From Nesterenkonia marinintestina (GTDB lineage: Bacteria; Actinomycetota; Actinomycetes; Actinomycetales; Micrococcaceae), in NCBI RefSeq assembly GCF_025420485.1, contig NZ_JAOEFD010000001.1, forward strand, positions 124,001 to 188,000: DNA of 64,000 bases, read 5' to 3'. The notes below the pieces were generated by a model. It saw nothing but the letters and a program-made list of their open reading frames with translations, ran no database searches and had not been told where the DNA came from. Each line of letters starts with the position of its first letter. Position 1 is the stretch's first letter. A program made the translations under genes and the position numbers. Positions 1-9,019 of this stretch are shown here, one piece after another.

Positions 1-254
1 GTGGTCGACGACATCGACGGGTCGAACCAGAAGGTCAGGAACGTGCCCGAGAGGATCAGGATCAGGAAGCTGTAGAGCGCCAGCTCACCGAACATGAACG
101 TCCAGTGGTCCGGGAAGATCTTCCGACCGAACTCACGGACGATGCTCGTCCCGCCGACCCGCTGGTCGACGTAGTCGGCGATCCGACCGGTCCGCGTCGC
201 GGGCCGGTGCTCCTCCGCGACGGCCCCAGGAGACTCAGATGTGTGGGTGCTCAT
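1..254 (-). CDS. qcrB: Cytochrome bc1 complex cytochrome b subunit, N-terminal part
   Basis: Seen: an ATG at 254 (minus strand) overlaps the qcrA stop as ATGA and opens a frame that runs off the window edge after 84 codons. The peptide starts MSTHTSESPGAVAEEH and continues with a charged segment and FPDHWTFMFGELALYSFLIL, the start of the first membrane helix. Known: actinobacterial QcrB has this soluble N-terminal extension with a FPDHW-type motif before helix 1; the protein carries the b hemes and the menaquinol sites of the bc1 complex. Its place directly after qcrC and qcrA is the standard ctaE-qcrCAB order. The rest of the gene lies outside the window. Confidence 0.93.
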   Translation of the reverse strand, partial: MSTHTSESPGAVAEEHRPATRTGRIADYVDQRVGGTSIVREFGRKIFPDHWTFMFGELALYSFLILILSGTFLTFWFDPSMSST

Positions 255-1309
255 TTCTCGCCTCGCTCCCAGTATGTCGGGCCGACAGGTTCGGTGAAGT
301 CGCTCTGCGCGACCAGGTAGCCCTCATCGTCCACGGAGATGGGCAGCTGGGGCAGCGGGCGCCCGGCCGGTCCGAAGATCACCTTGAACTCGTTGGCCGC
401 GTCGAAGGTGGACTGGTGGCAGGGGCACAGCAGGTGGTGGGTGTGGCGCTCATACAGCGCCACGGGGCAGCCGACGTGGGTGCATACCTTGGAGCAGGCG
501 ATGATCCCGTCGTAGGTCCAGTCCTCGCGGCCCTCCGACACGGTCTCGATGTCGTCGGGGTTCATCCGCATCAGCAGCACGACGGCCTTGGCCTTCTCGG
601 TCAGACGGTCACCGTGGCCGGGGACGTCGCGGAGGTTCTCAGGCACCACGTGCATGCTGGACCCTACGGTCATGTCGGCGGCCCGGATCGGAGTGCCGGT
701 GGGGTCGCGGACGAGCCGGACCCCCTCGTCCCACAGCGAGTGGCGCATACGCTCGACGCCGAAGTCGTCGGACTGGTCGAGGTCGCGGAACATGACGATG
801 CCCGGCAGCGGGGCCAGGAGCACCGCACCGATCAGCGTGTTGCGGATCAGCGGGCGCCGCTTGATGCCGGACTCCTCGAGCACGTCGCCGACGATCTTCT
901 CCGCCTCCTGGCGCTCGGACTCCTTGCGCAGCGGCTTGCGGGCCTCCACCAGCTCGTGGTCCGGCATCAGCGTCTTCGCCCAGTGGACGACGCCGAGGCC
1001 GATGCCGAGCATCGACAGGGCGACGCCGACGCCCAGCAGCGTGTTCTGCAGGCGCAGCATCTGGAGGTCCTCGGTCAGCTCGATCGCGAAGTAGGCGACG
1101 AACACCGTGATGGTGCCGATGATCGAGAGGAGAAACAGCACGAAGACCTGGCGCTCGGAACGCTTGGCGACCTGCGGGTCTTCGTCGGCCAGCCGCGGAC
1201 GGTGCGGCGGCAGCCCGGGGTCGGCGATGGCGTATCGGCCGGGATCCCCCTCACCGGCTCTGATGACGGCGCCCGGCTCGTTCGGGTCGCCGTGACCGTG
1301 CTCGCCCAT
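251..1309 (-). CDS. qcrA: Cytochrome bc1 complex Rieske iron-sulfur subunit
   Basis: 352 aa. The two Rieske boxes are visible: CTHVGC at residues 276-281 and CPCH at 295-298, giving the Cys/His ligands of the 2Fe-2S cluster and the disulfide cysteines. Three hydrophobic segments (about 55-75, 89-107 and 157-173) match the three-helix anchor of actinobacterial QcrA, unlike the single helix of proteobacterial Rieske proteins. The subunit passes electrons from menaquinol to the c-type hemes of QcrC. It lies 73 bp after qcrC and overlaps qcrB by 4 nt, so it is co-transcribed with both. Confidence 0.97.
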   Translation of the reverse strand: MGEHGHGDPNEPGAVIRAGEGDPGRYAIADPGLPPHRPRLADEDPQVAKRSERQVFVLFLLSIIGTITVFVAYFAIELTEDLQMLRLQNTLLGVGVALSMLGIGLGVVHWAKTLMPDHELVEARKPLRKESERQEAEKIVGDVLEESGIKRRPLIRNTLIGAVLLAPLPGIVMFRDLDQSDDFGVERMRHSLWDEGVRLVRDPTGTPIRAADMTVGSSMHVVPENLRDVPGHGDRLTEKAKAVVLLMRMNPDDIETVSEGREDWTYDGIIACSKVCTHVGCPVALYERHTHHLLCPCHQSTFDAANEFKVIFGPAGRPLPQLPISVDDEGYLVAQSDFTEPVGPTYWERGEK

Positions 1310-1382
1310 ATGGTTCTCGTCCTTTGCTTCAGTGTGTGCAGTGCGGGTGCGTGTGTGCGGTGCTGGTGTCCGCCGAGGGTGC

Positions 1383-2177
1383 TCAGGAGGAGCGTGACGT
1401 CAGCCAGACCATCGAGGCGATGATCACGGCGATGCCCCCCGTCCAGAGGAACAGGCCCTCGGAGACCGGACCCAGCGAGCCCAGGGAGAATCCGCCCGGC
1501 GTCCCCTGCGACTCGTAGGTCTTCAGGAAGGCGATGATGTCCTGCTTGTCCTCCGGCGGGATGTTCGCGTCGCTGAAGACCGGCATGTTCTGCGGCCCGG
1601 TCGTCATGGCCTCGTAGATGTGGCGCTCCTCGACGCCGTGGAGGCTGGGGGCGAACTTGCCCTCGGTCAGCGCACCGCCGGCCGCCGCCGCGTTGTGGCA
1701 CATCGCGCAGTTGATGCGGAACAGCTCACCGCCGCGGGCGGGGTCGCCCTGGTCCACGTCGAGGTACTCGTCGTCCGGAACCGCAGGGCCGGCGCCGAGG
1801 GACGCCACATAGGCGGCCAGCTGCATGGTCTGCTCGTCGTTGAACTGCGGCGGCTTCTTCTGAGCCTGCGGACCGTGCATCTGCATCGGCATGCGCCCGG
1901 TGCCGACCTGGAAGTCGACCGAGGCCGCGCCCACACCGACCAGGGAGGGTCCGTTGTCGGTGCCCTCGGCGTTGATGCCGTGGCAGGTGGCGCAGTTGGC
2001 GACGAAGAGCCGCTCACCCTCGTCGACGTCGGCGCTGGAGTAGTCCTCGGTGCTGCTCGCCTGGGCCTCGTTGATCGTCGTGGCGGCGGCGTAGAGCCCG
2101 CCGGTGATCAGCAGTCCCAGGAGGAGCAGCGCCACTCCGGCGAACGGGTGGCGGCGCCTCTGCGAAAGTGCCTTCAC
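1383..2177 (-). CDS. qcrC: Cytochrome bc1 complex diheme cytochrome c subunit
   Basis: 264 aa. Two heme c attachment motifs are present, CATCH at 62-66 and CAMCH at 157-161, each in its own cytochrome c domain. An N-terminal hydrophobic segment (about 12-32) serves as signal/anchor and a C-terminal helix (about 242-259) anchors the protein. Actinobacteria lack a separate cytochrome c, and this diheme protein wires the bc1 complex directly to the aa3 oxidase. It lies 115 bp after ctaE in the same operon. Confidence 0.97.
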   Translation of the reverse strand: MKALSQRRRHPFAGVALLLLGLLITGGLYAAATTINEAQASSTEDYSSADVDEGERLFVANCATCHGINAEGTDNGPSLVGVGAASVDFQVGTGRMPMQMHGPQAQKKPPQFNDEQTMQLAAYVASLGAGPAVPDDEYLDVDQGDPARGGELFRINCAMCHNAAAAGGALTEGKFAPSLHGVEERHIYEAMTTGPQNMPVFSDANIPPEDKQDIIAFLKTYESQGTPGGFSLGSLGPVSEGLFLWTGGIAVIIASMVWLTSRSS

Positions 2178-2292
2178 GTGCCGTGTCCTAACTTCTCGGT
2201 GCGAGGTCCGTCTGTCAGCTCAGCGGCTGCGCTGCGGGCCGGGTGTGCGGTTGTCTGCGTCTGCGTCGGAGTCTCCGGGCTCCCGTCCGGTG

Positions 2293-2940
2293 CTAGACGA
2301 AGAACGGCAGGATGTAGACGACGCCGAAGAGTGCGATCCAGACGACGTCCACGAAGTGCCAGTAGTAGGAGACCACCACGGCGGCGCTGGCCTCCTTATG
2401 GGTGAACTTCACGCTGAAGTACGCGCGGGCGATCACGAAGAGGAAGGCCACCAGGCCGGCGATGACGTGGATGCCGTGGAAGCCGGTGGTGATGTAGAAG
2501 GCCGAGCCGAACGCGTCCGCCGGAATGGTGATCCCCTCGGACACCAGGACGGCGAACTCGTAGGTCTGCCCGGCGATGAACAGGGAGCCGAGGATGAAGG
2601 AGAGGATGTACCACTCGACCATCCCCCAGTGCTTGATGCTCATCATGGACCCCGTCCGGCGCGGCTGGTGGCGCTCGGAGGCGAACACCCCGAACTGGGC
2701 GGTGACCGACGAGGAGACGAGGATGACGGTGATGGTCAGGGCAAGCGGCACGTCGAGCAGCGCGCTGTTCTCGGCCCACATCTGGGGCTCTGCGGAGCGC
2801 AGGGTGAAGAACATCGCGAAGAGGCCGGCGAAGAACATCAGCTCGCTGGTGAGCCAGACCATGGTTCCGACGGACACCATGTTCGGGCGGTTCGGCAGGG
2901 TGCGAGCCGGAACATTGGGAGCTTGGGTTGCAGACGTCAC
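2293..2940 (-). CDS. ctaE: Cytochrome c oxidase subunit III
   Basis: 215 aa with five predicted membrane helices (about 27-46, 66-86, 107-126, 147-173 and 190-212). Family motifs seen include TTGFHGIHVI (151-160) and YYWHFVDVVW (192-201). It is the first gene of ctaE-qcrCAB, so one transcript makes an oxidase subunit and the whole bc1 complex, in line with the bc1-aa3 supercomplex of Actinobacteria. The start is a GTG at 2940 preceded 6 nt upstream by CATAAT, which suggests a leaderless mRNA; no ribosome-binding site is seen. Confidence 0.96.
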   Translation of the reverse strand: MTSATQAPNVPARTLPNRPNMVSVGTMVWLTSELMFFAGLFAMFFTLRSAEPQMWAENSALLDVPLALTITVILVSSSVTAQFGVFASERHQPRRTGSMMSIKHWGMVEWYILSFILGSLFIAGQTYEFAVLVSEGITIPADAFGSAFYITTGFHGIHVIAGLVAFLFVIARAYFSVKFTHKEASAAVVVSYYWHFVDVVWIALFGVVYILPFFV

Positions 2941-2952
2941 GGACTCATTATG
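2940..2952 (-). promoter_or_regulatory. Leaderless promoter of ctaE-qcrCAB
   Basis: CATAAT on the minus strand (2952-2947) ends 6 nt before the ctaE GTG at 2940. An AT-rich hexamer at this distance would place the transcript start on the start codon. Inferred from position only. Confidence 0.6.
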
Positions 2953-3284
2953 GCCCGAACCGTGACGTGTTCGCTAACGACGCACTGCGGCGTGGCGCGG
3001 CGACCGGGTCCGACACCGGGCCCGGTGCCCCGTCATTCCCAGCATCCGCCCAGCTCTCGCGCCCTCCGGGAGGCGCAGAAATTTCTACGAAACGTAGTAG
3101 ATCGACCGATTGTGACGTCTCGGAGACCTTCGGCGACCGACGACTCTGCCGCCTCCCCGGGCGGCTCGGACCATCAGTGTGCCCGGCTCCCCTGGACATC
3201 GGCTGACGGACCGCTGATCCTCAGCTGTCGGCGCACCGTGCCTCACGGCCGGGCATCCGCGGCACGCGTACTAGGCTGGTGGCC
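2941..3284. other. Divergent ctaE/trpD intergenic region
   Basis: 344 bp without a gene. It holds the CATAAT box of ctaE at its left edge and the TAGGCT box of trpD at its right edge. In the middle lie an 8-bp palindrome GAAATTTC (3078-3085) and an inverted repeat CTACG-AAA-CGTAG (3085-3097), a plausible repressor or activator site. The rest shows no long frame or RNA signature that I recognise. Confidence 0.5.
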
Positions 3285-3287
3285 GTG
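3272..3287 (+). promoter_or_regulatory. Leaderless promoter of trpD
   Basis: TAGGCT (3272-3277) is followed by 7 nt and then GTG at 3285. The TANNNT box and its spacing favour this GTG over the in-frame GTG at 3279. Confidence 0.6.
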
Positions 3288-4370
3288 ACTTCCTCCACCC
3301 CTGAAGGTCGTGGTCCTGTCCCGACGGCCGAGACCGCAGCCGTCGAGACCTGGCCGGGCCTGCTCGAACATCTGCTGCGCGGTCGGGACCTCTCGGAGTC
3401 CACCGCCTCCTGGGCGATGGACCGTCTGATGTCCGGCGAGCTCGGCGACGTCGAGGTGGCCGGGTTCCTCACCGCCCTGCGCGCCAAGGGAGAGACCCCT
3501 GAGGAGCTGCTGGGTCTCAGCACGGCCATGCTCCGTCATGCGGTGCCGATCAGCGTCGCGGGTCCCACTCTGGACATCGTCGGCACCGGCGGCGACGGCC
3601 TGGGCACGGTGAACATCTCGACCATGTCCTCACTGATCGCGGTCGGAGCCGGTGCCCGGATCGTCAAGCACGGCAACCGCGGCGCCTCCACCACCGCCGG
3701 CGCCGCGGATGTGATCGAGGCCCTGGGCGTGGACCTCTCGCTGTCCGCCGAGCGGCTGGCCGACTGCGCCGAGCAGACGGGCATCACCTTCCTCTTCGCC
3801 CAGCAGTTCCACCCGTCGATGCGGCACGTCGCCCCGGTGCGTCGTGGTCTGGGGGTGCGCACCGTCTTCAACTTCCTGGGTCCGCTGTCGAATCCCGCCC
3901 GGGTCTCGGCCCAGGCGCTGGGCTCGGCCCATGAGCGGCTCGCGCCCCAGATGGCCGAGGTCATGGCGCGGCGCGGGATCCGAGGGATGGTCTTCCGCGG
4001 CCGTGACGGCCGGGACAAGATCACCACATCCACCGAGACCGATCTCTGGGAGGTCCGCGGCGAGGGGGTGACCCACCACGTCATCGCTCCGGAGGACTTC
4101 GGACTCCCCCGCGTGGAGGTCGATGCGCTGCGCGGAGGCGACGGTGACCACAACGCGGCAGTGGTGCGCGGACTTCTGGCCGGTGAGGCGGGTCCGGTGA
4201 GGGATGCGGTCCTGCTCAATGCGGCCGCCGGCCTCACCGCGTGGTCACCAGACGCCGACGCACCCCTGACGGAACGCCTGCGCACCCATCTCGACGTCGC
4301 CGCGGAATCGCTGGACTCGGGGGCCGCGGCCGCCGTCCTCGACTCGTGGGTACGGTTCAGCCGAAGCTGA
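3285..4370 (+). CDS. trpD: Anthranilate phosphoribosyltransferase
   Basis: 361 aa from GTG 3285. TrpD transfers a phosphoribosyl group from PRPP to anthranilate in tryptophan synthesis. The PRPP/metal motif GTGGD is at 100-104 and the KHGNRGASTTAG loop at 128-139, followed by the conserved RRGLGVRTVFN stretch near 187-197. Length and motif order are normal for the family. The other trp genes are not next to it, so trpD is a lone gene here, as in many Micrococcales. Its stop codon directly abuts the stop of the convergent def gene with no gap (TGATCA). An upstream in-frame GTG at 3279 would add two residues. Confidence 0.96.
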   Translation: MTSSTPEGRGPVPTAETAAVETWPGLLEHLLRGRDLSESTASWAMDRLMSGELGDVEVAGFLTALRAKGETPEELLGLSTAMLRHAVPISVAGPTLDIVGTGGDGLGTVNISTMSSLIAVGAGARIVKHGNRGASTTAGAADVIEALGVDLSLSAERLADCAEQTGITFLFAQQFHPSMRHVAPVRRGLGVRTVFNFLGPLSNPARVSAQALGSAHERLAPQMAEVMARRGIRGMVFRGRDGRDKITTSTETDLWEVRGEGVTHHVIAPEDFGLPRVEVDALRGGDGDHNAAVVRGLLAGEAGPVRDAVLLNAAAGLTAWSPDADAPLTERLRTHLDVAAESLDSGAAAAVLDSWVRFSRS

Positions 4371-4994
4371 TCACTGCCCGCCCGCGGATGCGGCGGACTC
4401 CTCGGGACGGTCAGGATCGTCATGGCCGAAGGGGTCCGGGTCCTCCCCCGGCATCCAGCTCAGTCCCGGAACTCCCCAGCCCTCTCGGCGACGGGCACGA
4501 CGCCAGCGCCTGGTCCACTGGGGGTTCAGCCGGTCGACGTAGAGGAAGCCGTCGAGGTGGTCGTACTCGTGCTGCATGATGCGCGCGAACCATCCCTGCG
4601 CCTCGAAGCGCACCGCCGTCCCGTCGAGGTCGGATCCCATCAGCTCGACGTGCTCGCTGCGGCGCAGCGGGAAGCCGAGCCCCGGCACGGAGAGGCAGCC
4701 TTCGGTGTCTTCGTCGGCGTCGGGAGCCGTCTGTGCGGGTTTCGAGATCATACGCAGCCGCGGGTTGATGAGCACCCCCTGCTCGGGAACGTCCCCGGTC
4801 TCGGCGTAGCGATAGGTGAAGATCCTGAGCCCGACGCCGATCTGCGGCGCCGCCAGGCCCACGCCGTTGGCCGCGTCCATGGTCTCGTACATGTCGCCCA
4901 CCAGACGCCGGATCCCGTCGTCGATCTGGTCGACCTCGTCGGCGCGGCGATGCAGGACAGGTTCGCCGCAGACGGCGATGGGACGGATGGTCAT
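4371..4994 (-). CDS. def: Peptide deformylase
   Basis: 207 aa. It removes the formyl group from the N-terminal Met of new proteins. All three family motifs are present: GVGLAAPQIG (44-53), EGCLSVPG (98-105, metal ligand Cys100) and QHEYDH (141-146, metal ligands His142 and His146, catalytic Glu143). The C-terminal 50 residues are an Arg-rich and then acidic extension that is variable in Actinobacteria. The start ATG at 4994 has TAGGAT 8 nt upstream, consistent with a leaderless or near-leaderless mRNA. Confidence 0.96.
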   Translation of the reverse strand: MTIRPIAVCGEPVLHRRADEVDQIDDGIRRLVGDMYETMDAANGVGLAAPQIGVGLRIFTYRYAETGDVPEQGVLINPRLRMISKPAQTAPDADEDTEGCLSVPGLGFPLRRSEHVELMGSDLDGTAVRFEAQGWFARIMQHEYDHLDGFLYVDRLNPQWTRRWRRARRREGWGVPGLSWMPGEDPDPFGHDDPDRPEESAASAGGQ

Positions 4995-5008
4995 GGTCCA
5001 CGATCCTA
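4994..5008 (-). promoter_or_regulatory. Promoter of def
   Basis: TAGGAT on the minus strand (5008-5003) lies 8 nt before the def ATG. It sits just past the ctaF terminator hairpin, so def has its own short transcript. Confidence 0.55.
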
Positions 5009-5015
5009 TCGGCTC

Positions 5016-5048
5016 TGCGCGGCCCGGCGGACTCCGTCGGGCCGCGCA
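5016..5048 (-). terminator. Terminator of ctaCDF
   Basis: Perfect 11-bp inverted repeat TGCGCGGCCCG / CGGGCCGCGCA (5016-5026 and 5038-5048) with an 11-nt loop, about 70 nt past the ctaF stop. There is no T run, which is common for actinobacterial hairpin terminators. Confidence 0.65.
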
Positions 5049-5115
5049 GGACGGCGTCGGGGCCGCCGAGGGCTCAGATGCCCTCGACGACCCCGACGGT
5101 CGACGGACCGAACGC

Positions 5116-5517
5116 TCAGTGTGCGTAGTGCTTGCGGTTGTACTCCATGACCCAGCCGACGGTGAAGAACAGCGTCGGCACCAGAGCGATGCCGACCACC
5201 CACCAGTCGTATGCCAGGCCGAGCACGAGGAACGCGCATGAGGCGCCGAGGCCCAGGGGCCACCAGCTCCACGGCGCGAACTCGCCGTAGTTGCCGCTCA
5301 TCTCATAGATCTCCCCGTCGCTCCGGTCCGAGTCCATGACCTCGTGGTTCTTGGCCGTCATGCGGAGGTAGTACCAGAGCATGAAGCCCAGACCCGCGCT
5401 CAGCAGCAGCAGCGGGAAGCCGGCGAGCTCGTCGAACCCGGTGACGAATCCGTAGATGAACGCGACGATGAGCAGGAAGACCCCGAGGCCCAGGAAGACT
5501 GCGATGTTCGTCCTCAT
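5116..5517 (-). CDS. ctaF: Cytochrome c oxidase subunit IV (actinobacterial type)
   Basis: 133 aa with four hydrophobic segments (about 5-27, 35-52, 85-105 and 107-123). The sequence with EIYEMSGNYGEFAPWSWWPL near its middle is typical of the actinobacterial subunit IV of aa3 oxidase. Its ATG overlaps the ctaD stop by one base (TGATG), so the two are translationally coupled. Last gene of ctaCDF. Confidence 0.95.
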   Translation of the reverse strand: MRTNIAVFLGLGVFLLIVAFIYGFVTGFDELAGFPLLLLSAGLGFMLWYYLRMTAKNHEVMDSDRSDGEIYEMSGNYGEFAPWSWWPLGLGASCAFLVLGLAYDWWVVGIALVPTLFFTVGWVMEYNRKHYAH

Positions 5518-7241
5518 CAGATTCCTCCCTTGTCCTTCTGGTCAGCCGGTCCGAAGACCTTGCCGGCCGGTGACTGCAGCGTATGCCGTTCGGCGAGCTC
5601 CGGGTGGTGCAGGTCCAGAGCCGGACGCTCCGAGCGGATGCGCGGCAGCGAGTAGAAGTTGTGCCGGGGCGGCGGGCAGGAGGTCGCCCATTCGAGCGAC
5701 CCTCCGAAGCCCCACGGGTCGTCGACCAGGACGCGGCGGCCCTTGCGGTGGGTGACCCACACGTTCCAGAAGAACGGGATCATGGAGGCGCCCAGCAGCA
5801 TGGAGAACACCGTGGAGAACTGGTTCATCGCAGTGAACCCGTCCTCGACGAGGTAGTCCGCATACCGACGGGGCATACCCATCACGCCCAGCCAGTGCTG
5901 GATCATGAACGTCCCGTGGAAACCGATGAACAGCATCCAGAACTGGATCTTGCCCAGACGCTCGTTGAGCATCTTCCCGGTCCACTTCGGCCACCAGAAG
6001 TAGAACCCGGCGAACATCGCGAAGACCACGGTGCCGAAGACCACGTAGTGGAAGTGCGCGACCACGAAGTAGGTGTCGGAGAGGTGGAAGTCCAGCGGCG
6101 GCGAGGCCAGGATGACACCGGTCAGTCCGCCGAAGAGGAAGGTGACCAGGAAGCCGATGCTCCAGAGCATGGGGTTCTCGAAGGTGATCGAACCCCGCCA
6201 CATCGTGCCGATCCAGTTGAAGAACTTCACTCCGGTCGGCACTGCGATGAGCATGGTCATCAGCGCGAAGAACGGAAGCATCACAGCACCGGTGACGTAC
6301 ATGTGGTGCGCCCACACCGTCACCGACAGCGCCGCGATGGCGATCGTCGCGTACACCAGGCCCTTGTAGCCGAAGATCGGCTTACGGCTGAACACCGGCA
6401 GGATCTCGGAGATGATGCCGAAGAACGGCAGGGCGATGATGTACACCTCGGGGTGGCCGAAGAACCAGAACAGGTGCTGCCACAGGATCGCACCGCCGGC
6501 CTCCGGGTCGAAGATGTGGCCGCCGAGGCGACGGTCCATGCCGAGGCCGAACAGCGCTGCGGCCAGCGGCGGGAACGCCATCATGACCAGGATCGAGGTG
6601 ATCAGCGTGTTCCAGGTGAAGATCGGCATGCGCCACATGGTCATGCCCGGGGCCCGCATGCAGATGATCGTGGTGATGAAGTTGACTCCACCCATGATCG
6701 TGCCGAACCCGGTCAGGCCGAGGCCGAAGACCCACAGATCTCCGCCGACCCCCGGCGAATAGGTCGTATCGGACAGCGGCGCATAGGCGAACCAGCCGAA
6801 GGCGGCCGCACCCTGTGGGGTGAGGAAGCCGACCATGGCCACCAGCGAGCCGAAGAGGAAGAACCAGAAGGCCAGCGCGTTCAGACGCGGGAAGGCCACA
6901 TCCGGAGAGCCGATCTGCAGCGGCATCATCACGTTGGCGAAGCCGGCGAACAGCGGTGTGGCGAACATCAGCAGCATCACCGTGCCGTGCATGGTGAACA
7001 GCTGGTTGTACTGCTCCTTGGTCTGCAGCAGCTGCATCCCCGGCTCGAAGAGCTCGGCCCGGATCAGCAGCGCCATGACGCCGCCGACGCAGAAGAAGAT
7101 GAAGGAGGTGATCAGGTACATGTACCCGATGACCTTGTGGTCGGTGGTCGTCAGCCAGCTGACGACGATGCTGCCCTTGGAGCGGGGCACCACGCGCGGT
7201 CCGACCGCGCCGTCATCCGTGGTGTATTCCAGAGTCGCCAC
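5517..7241 (-). CDS. ctaD: Cytochrome c oxidase subunit I
   Basis: 574 aa, twelve-helix heme-copper oxidase subunit holding heme a and the a3-CuB oxygen-reducing centre. Visible ligands: His85 (MHGT) for low-spin heme, the HPEVY motif at 263-267 with CuB His263 and crosslinked Tyr267, His312-His313, and a later [10 protein letters not shown] with the heme ligands. The GTG start at 7241 lies 2 nt after the ctaC stop, with an AAGGGG Shine-Dalgarno inside the end of ctaC. Confidence 0.97.
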   Translation of the reverse strand: MATLEYTTDDGAVGPRVVPRSKGSIVVSWLTTTDHKVIGYMYLITSFIFFCVGGVMALLIRAELFEPGMQLLQTKEQYNQLFTMHGTVMLLMFATPLFAGFANVMMPLQIGSPDVAFPRLNALAFWFFLFGSLVAMVGFLTPQGAAAFGWFAYAPLSDTTYSPGVGGDLWVFGLGLTGFGTIMGGVNFITTIICMRAPGMTMWRMPIFTWNTLITSILVMMAFPPLAAALFGLGMDRRLGGHIFDPEAGGAILWQHLFWFFGHPEVYIIALPFFGIISEILPVFSRKPIFGYKGLVYATIAIAALSVTVWAHHMYVTGAVMLPFFALMTMLIAVPTGVKFFNWIGTMWRGSITFENPMLWSIGFLVTFLFGGLTGVILASPPLDFHLSDTYFVVAHFHYVVFGTVVFAMFAGFYFWWPKWTGKMLNERLGKIQFWMLFIGFHGTFMIQHWLGVMGMPRRYADYLVEDGFTAMNQFSTVFSMLLGASMIPFFWNVWVTHRKGRRVLVDDPWGFGGSLEWATSCPPPRHNFYSLPRIRSERPALDLHHPELAERHTLQSPAGKVFGPADQKDKGGI

Positions 7242-7243
7242 GA

Positions 7244-8113
7244 TCAGTCCCCTTCGTCCGTGGTCACGTCGTCGTCCAGGTTCGGGTTGCGGTCGTACTC
7301 GTCCCCGAGCTGGCCCTCAGGCAGGGTCTGGAGGTACTGCTGGAACTCGTCGGCGGAGACGACCTCCACGTTGAACAGCATCTCCGAGTGGAACTCGCCG
7401 CAGAGCTCGGCGCACTTCCCCTGGAAGGTGCCCTCCTCCTGCGGAGTCAGGTCGATCCGAGTGGTCTTGCCCGGGATCATGTCCCGCTTCTGCAGGAACG
7501 CCGGCACCCAGAACGAGTGGATGACGTCGCGGGAGTTCAGTTCGAAGGTGACCGACTCGTCCACCGGCAGGTAGAGGGTCGGCAGGGTGTCCTCGACTCC
7601 CTCCTCACCGGTCAGGTGGGCCTGCACGCCGGCGTAGTACCGCTCTTCGTCGCCGTACTGGTAGTTGAAGTCCCAGGCCCACTGCTTGCCGCGGACGTCC
7701 ACGACGAGGTCCGGGTCCTCGTTCGGCTCGTCCACGGAGCGCTGCACCTGGTCGGTGAAGTAGAAGAGCACGCCGACCATGATGATCGGGACGATCGTGT
7801 ACATGATCTCCAGCGGGACGTTGTAGGCCAGCTGGCGGGGGTAGCCGGTCTCGCCCCTGCGGCGGCGATAGGCGACCATGCACCACAGCATCAGGCCCCA
7901 CGTCAGCAGGCCCACGCCGAGTGCGGCGATCCATGAGTTGACCCACAGGTCCGTCAGCTCTGCGGTGTTGCTGGTGGTCTCCCGGCTCCCGGGCAGCCAG
8001 CCCCGCTGGACCTGCTCCGAGCATCCGGTCAGGACCAGCGCCGCTGCCGCGGCGGCCGTGATCCCTCGGGCTGCGCGGCGGCCCCGGCTGACGGTTCGCT
8101 TCTCCGAACTCAC
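7244..8113 (-). CDS. ctaC: Cytochrome c oxidase subunit II, lipoprotein
   Basis: 289 aa from GTG 8113. An N-terminal signal ends in the lipobox LVLTGC (Cys31), so the protein is probably lipid-anchored. Two membrane helices (about 57-80 and 101-120) precede the periplasmic CuA domain, whose ligands are all visible: His199, Cys234, Cys238, His242 and Met245. The GTG at 8113 was chosen because it follows AGAGGAAGGG by 6 nt; an in-frame GTG at 8218 would add 35 residues that are not signal-like. First gene of ctaCDF. Confidence 0.95.
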   Translation of the reverse strand: MSSEKRTVSRGRRAARGITAAAAAALVLTGCSEQVQRGWLPGSRETTSNTAELTDLWVNSWIAALGVGLLTWGLMLWCMVAYRRRRGETGYPRQLAYNVPLEIMYTIVPIIMVGVLFYFTDQVQRSVDEPNEDPDLVVDVRGKQWAWDFNYQYGDEERYYAGVQAHLTGEEGVEDTLPTLYLPVDESVTFELNSRDVIHSFWVPAFLQKRDMIPGKTTRIDLTPQEEGTFQGKCAELCGEFHSEMLFNVEVVSADEFQQYLQTLPEGQLGDEYDRNPNLDDDVTTDEGD

Positions 8114-8467
8114 AGACGGCCCTTCCTCTTCTTGGTGTGCGATGTGATCGACGCGCCCGGTGCCGTGCTCCGCCCGCCTGAAGCGGTGCGTGCCGCGGGG
8201 TGGAGTGCGCCCCCGCACGTGTCGAGAACAAGATTACTACCAACTGTAGACGTTCGCTCCGACCGAACACATGCTGTGACACGGCTGAACGCGCAGCGCT
8301 GCGGTGTGTTCCGCAGCGCCCACGGAGGGGCCTGACACACGGAGAGGCCGCCGACCGCACCCCGCTCGGGGTTCCGGTCGGCGGCCTCGTCGTCGGCGGG
8401 CGTCGGCGGCGGCCGTCCCTCGTCGACGAAGATGTCGCGACTGTGACGGCGCCGACGCCGGGACGGC
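8114..8467. other. Intergenic region between ctaC and erpA
   Basis: 354 bp without a supported gene. It holds the ctaC leader and probable promoter on the minus strand: TAATCT, read from 8236 to 8231, lies in the only AT-rich patch and would give a leader of about 110 nt. Just upstream is an inverted repeat GTTCG-N7-CGAAC (about 8252-8269). The large erpA hairpin follows at 8344-8388. Confidence 0.45.
8344..8388 (-). terminator. Hairpin terminator after erpA
   Basis: Perfect 14-bp inverted repeat GAGGCCGCCGACCG / CGGTCGGCGGCCTC (8344-8357 and 8375-8388). Its 17-nt loop contains a smaller CCCC/GGGG hairpin. It lies 79 nt past the erpA stop and upstream of ctaC, so it should separate the two. 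Confidence 0.7.
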
Positions 8468-8857
8468 TCAGTGGAAGGAGTCGCCGCAGGCGCAGGAGCC
8501 GCCCGCGTTGGGGTTGTCGATGGTGAAGCCCTGCTTGGAGATCGAGTCTTCGAAGTCGATGGTGGCACCCTCGAGGTAGGGCACCGACATCTTGTCCACG
8601 ATGACCTCGACGCCGCCGAAGCCGCGCACGGCGTCTCCGTCGAGGAGCCGCTCGTCGAAGTAGAGCTGATAGATCAGTCCGGAGCATCCGCCCGGCTGGA
8701 CCGCGACGCGCAGACGGAGGTCCTGACGTCCCTCCTGCTCCAGCAGTGCGGCGACCTTCGCGGAGGCGGCGTCGGTGAGCTCCACCTGGTGGGACTTCAG
8801 CTGCTCGTCCAGCTGCCCGGTCTCGGCGCCGGCGGTGTCCTGGGTGGGAGTGGTCAT
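8468..8857 (-). CDS. erpA: Iron-sulfur cluster insertion protein (A-type carrier)
   Basis: 129 aa. A-type carriers pass iron-sulfur clusters to target enzymes. The three cluster cysteines are present: Cys58 in QPGGCSGLIY and Cys122/Cys124 in GSCACGDSF at the C-terminus. The start ATG at 8857 follows GAGAGAGG by 8-9 nt. A longer form from ATG 8902, which has TACCGT 9 nt upstream, would add 15 residues; family length favours the shorter one. Its nearness to the Rieske and oxidase operons is typical in this group and fits a role in maturing respiratory proteins. Confidence 0.93.
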   Translation of the reverse strand: MTTPTQDTAGAETGQLDEQLKSHQVELTDAASAKVAALLEQEGRQDLRLRVAVQPGGCSGLIYQLYFDERLLDGDAVRGFGGVEVIVDKMSVPYLEGATIDFEDSISKQGFTIDNPNAGGSCACGDSFH

Positions 8858-9003
8858 GGGAGGTGCACCTCTCTCGGTTCGGCTCATCATCCCGTGGGGC
8901 ATCTCGTCTTCACGGTATCAGGAGGTCCAACGCCTCACCGGCCGTCTCCATTCCCGCCGGACCCGACGCGGAGCGCCGCGGGGCCGGGGCGCCGCGGCAC
9001 CGA

Positions 9004-9019
9004 TAGACTGGGCCACGTG
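9004..9019 (+). promoter_or_regulatory. Leaderless promoter of the DUF3043 gene
   Basis: TAGACT (9004-9009), 7-nt spacer, then GTG at 9017. Same geometry as trpD; it fixes the start of a frame that stays open far upstream. Confidence 0.6.

Noticed and set aside
5583-7574. Plus-strand open frame of 663 codons opposite ctaD and ctaC
   Set aside because: Antisense shadow of an unambiguous oxidase gene; composition is low-complexity His/Arg/Glu without motifs.
8219-8568. Extra gene between ctaC and erpA
   Set aside because: Frames there overlap the erpA end and the terminator hairpin, and lack a start signal or conserved motif.
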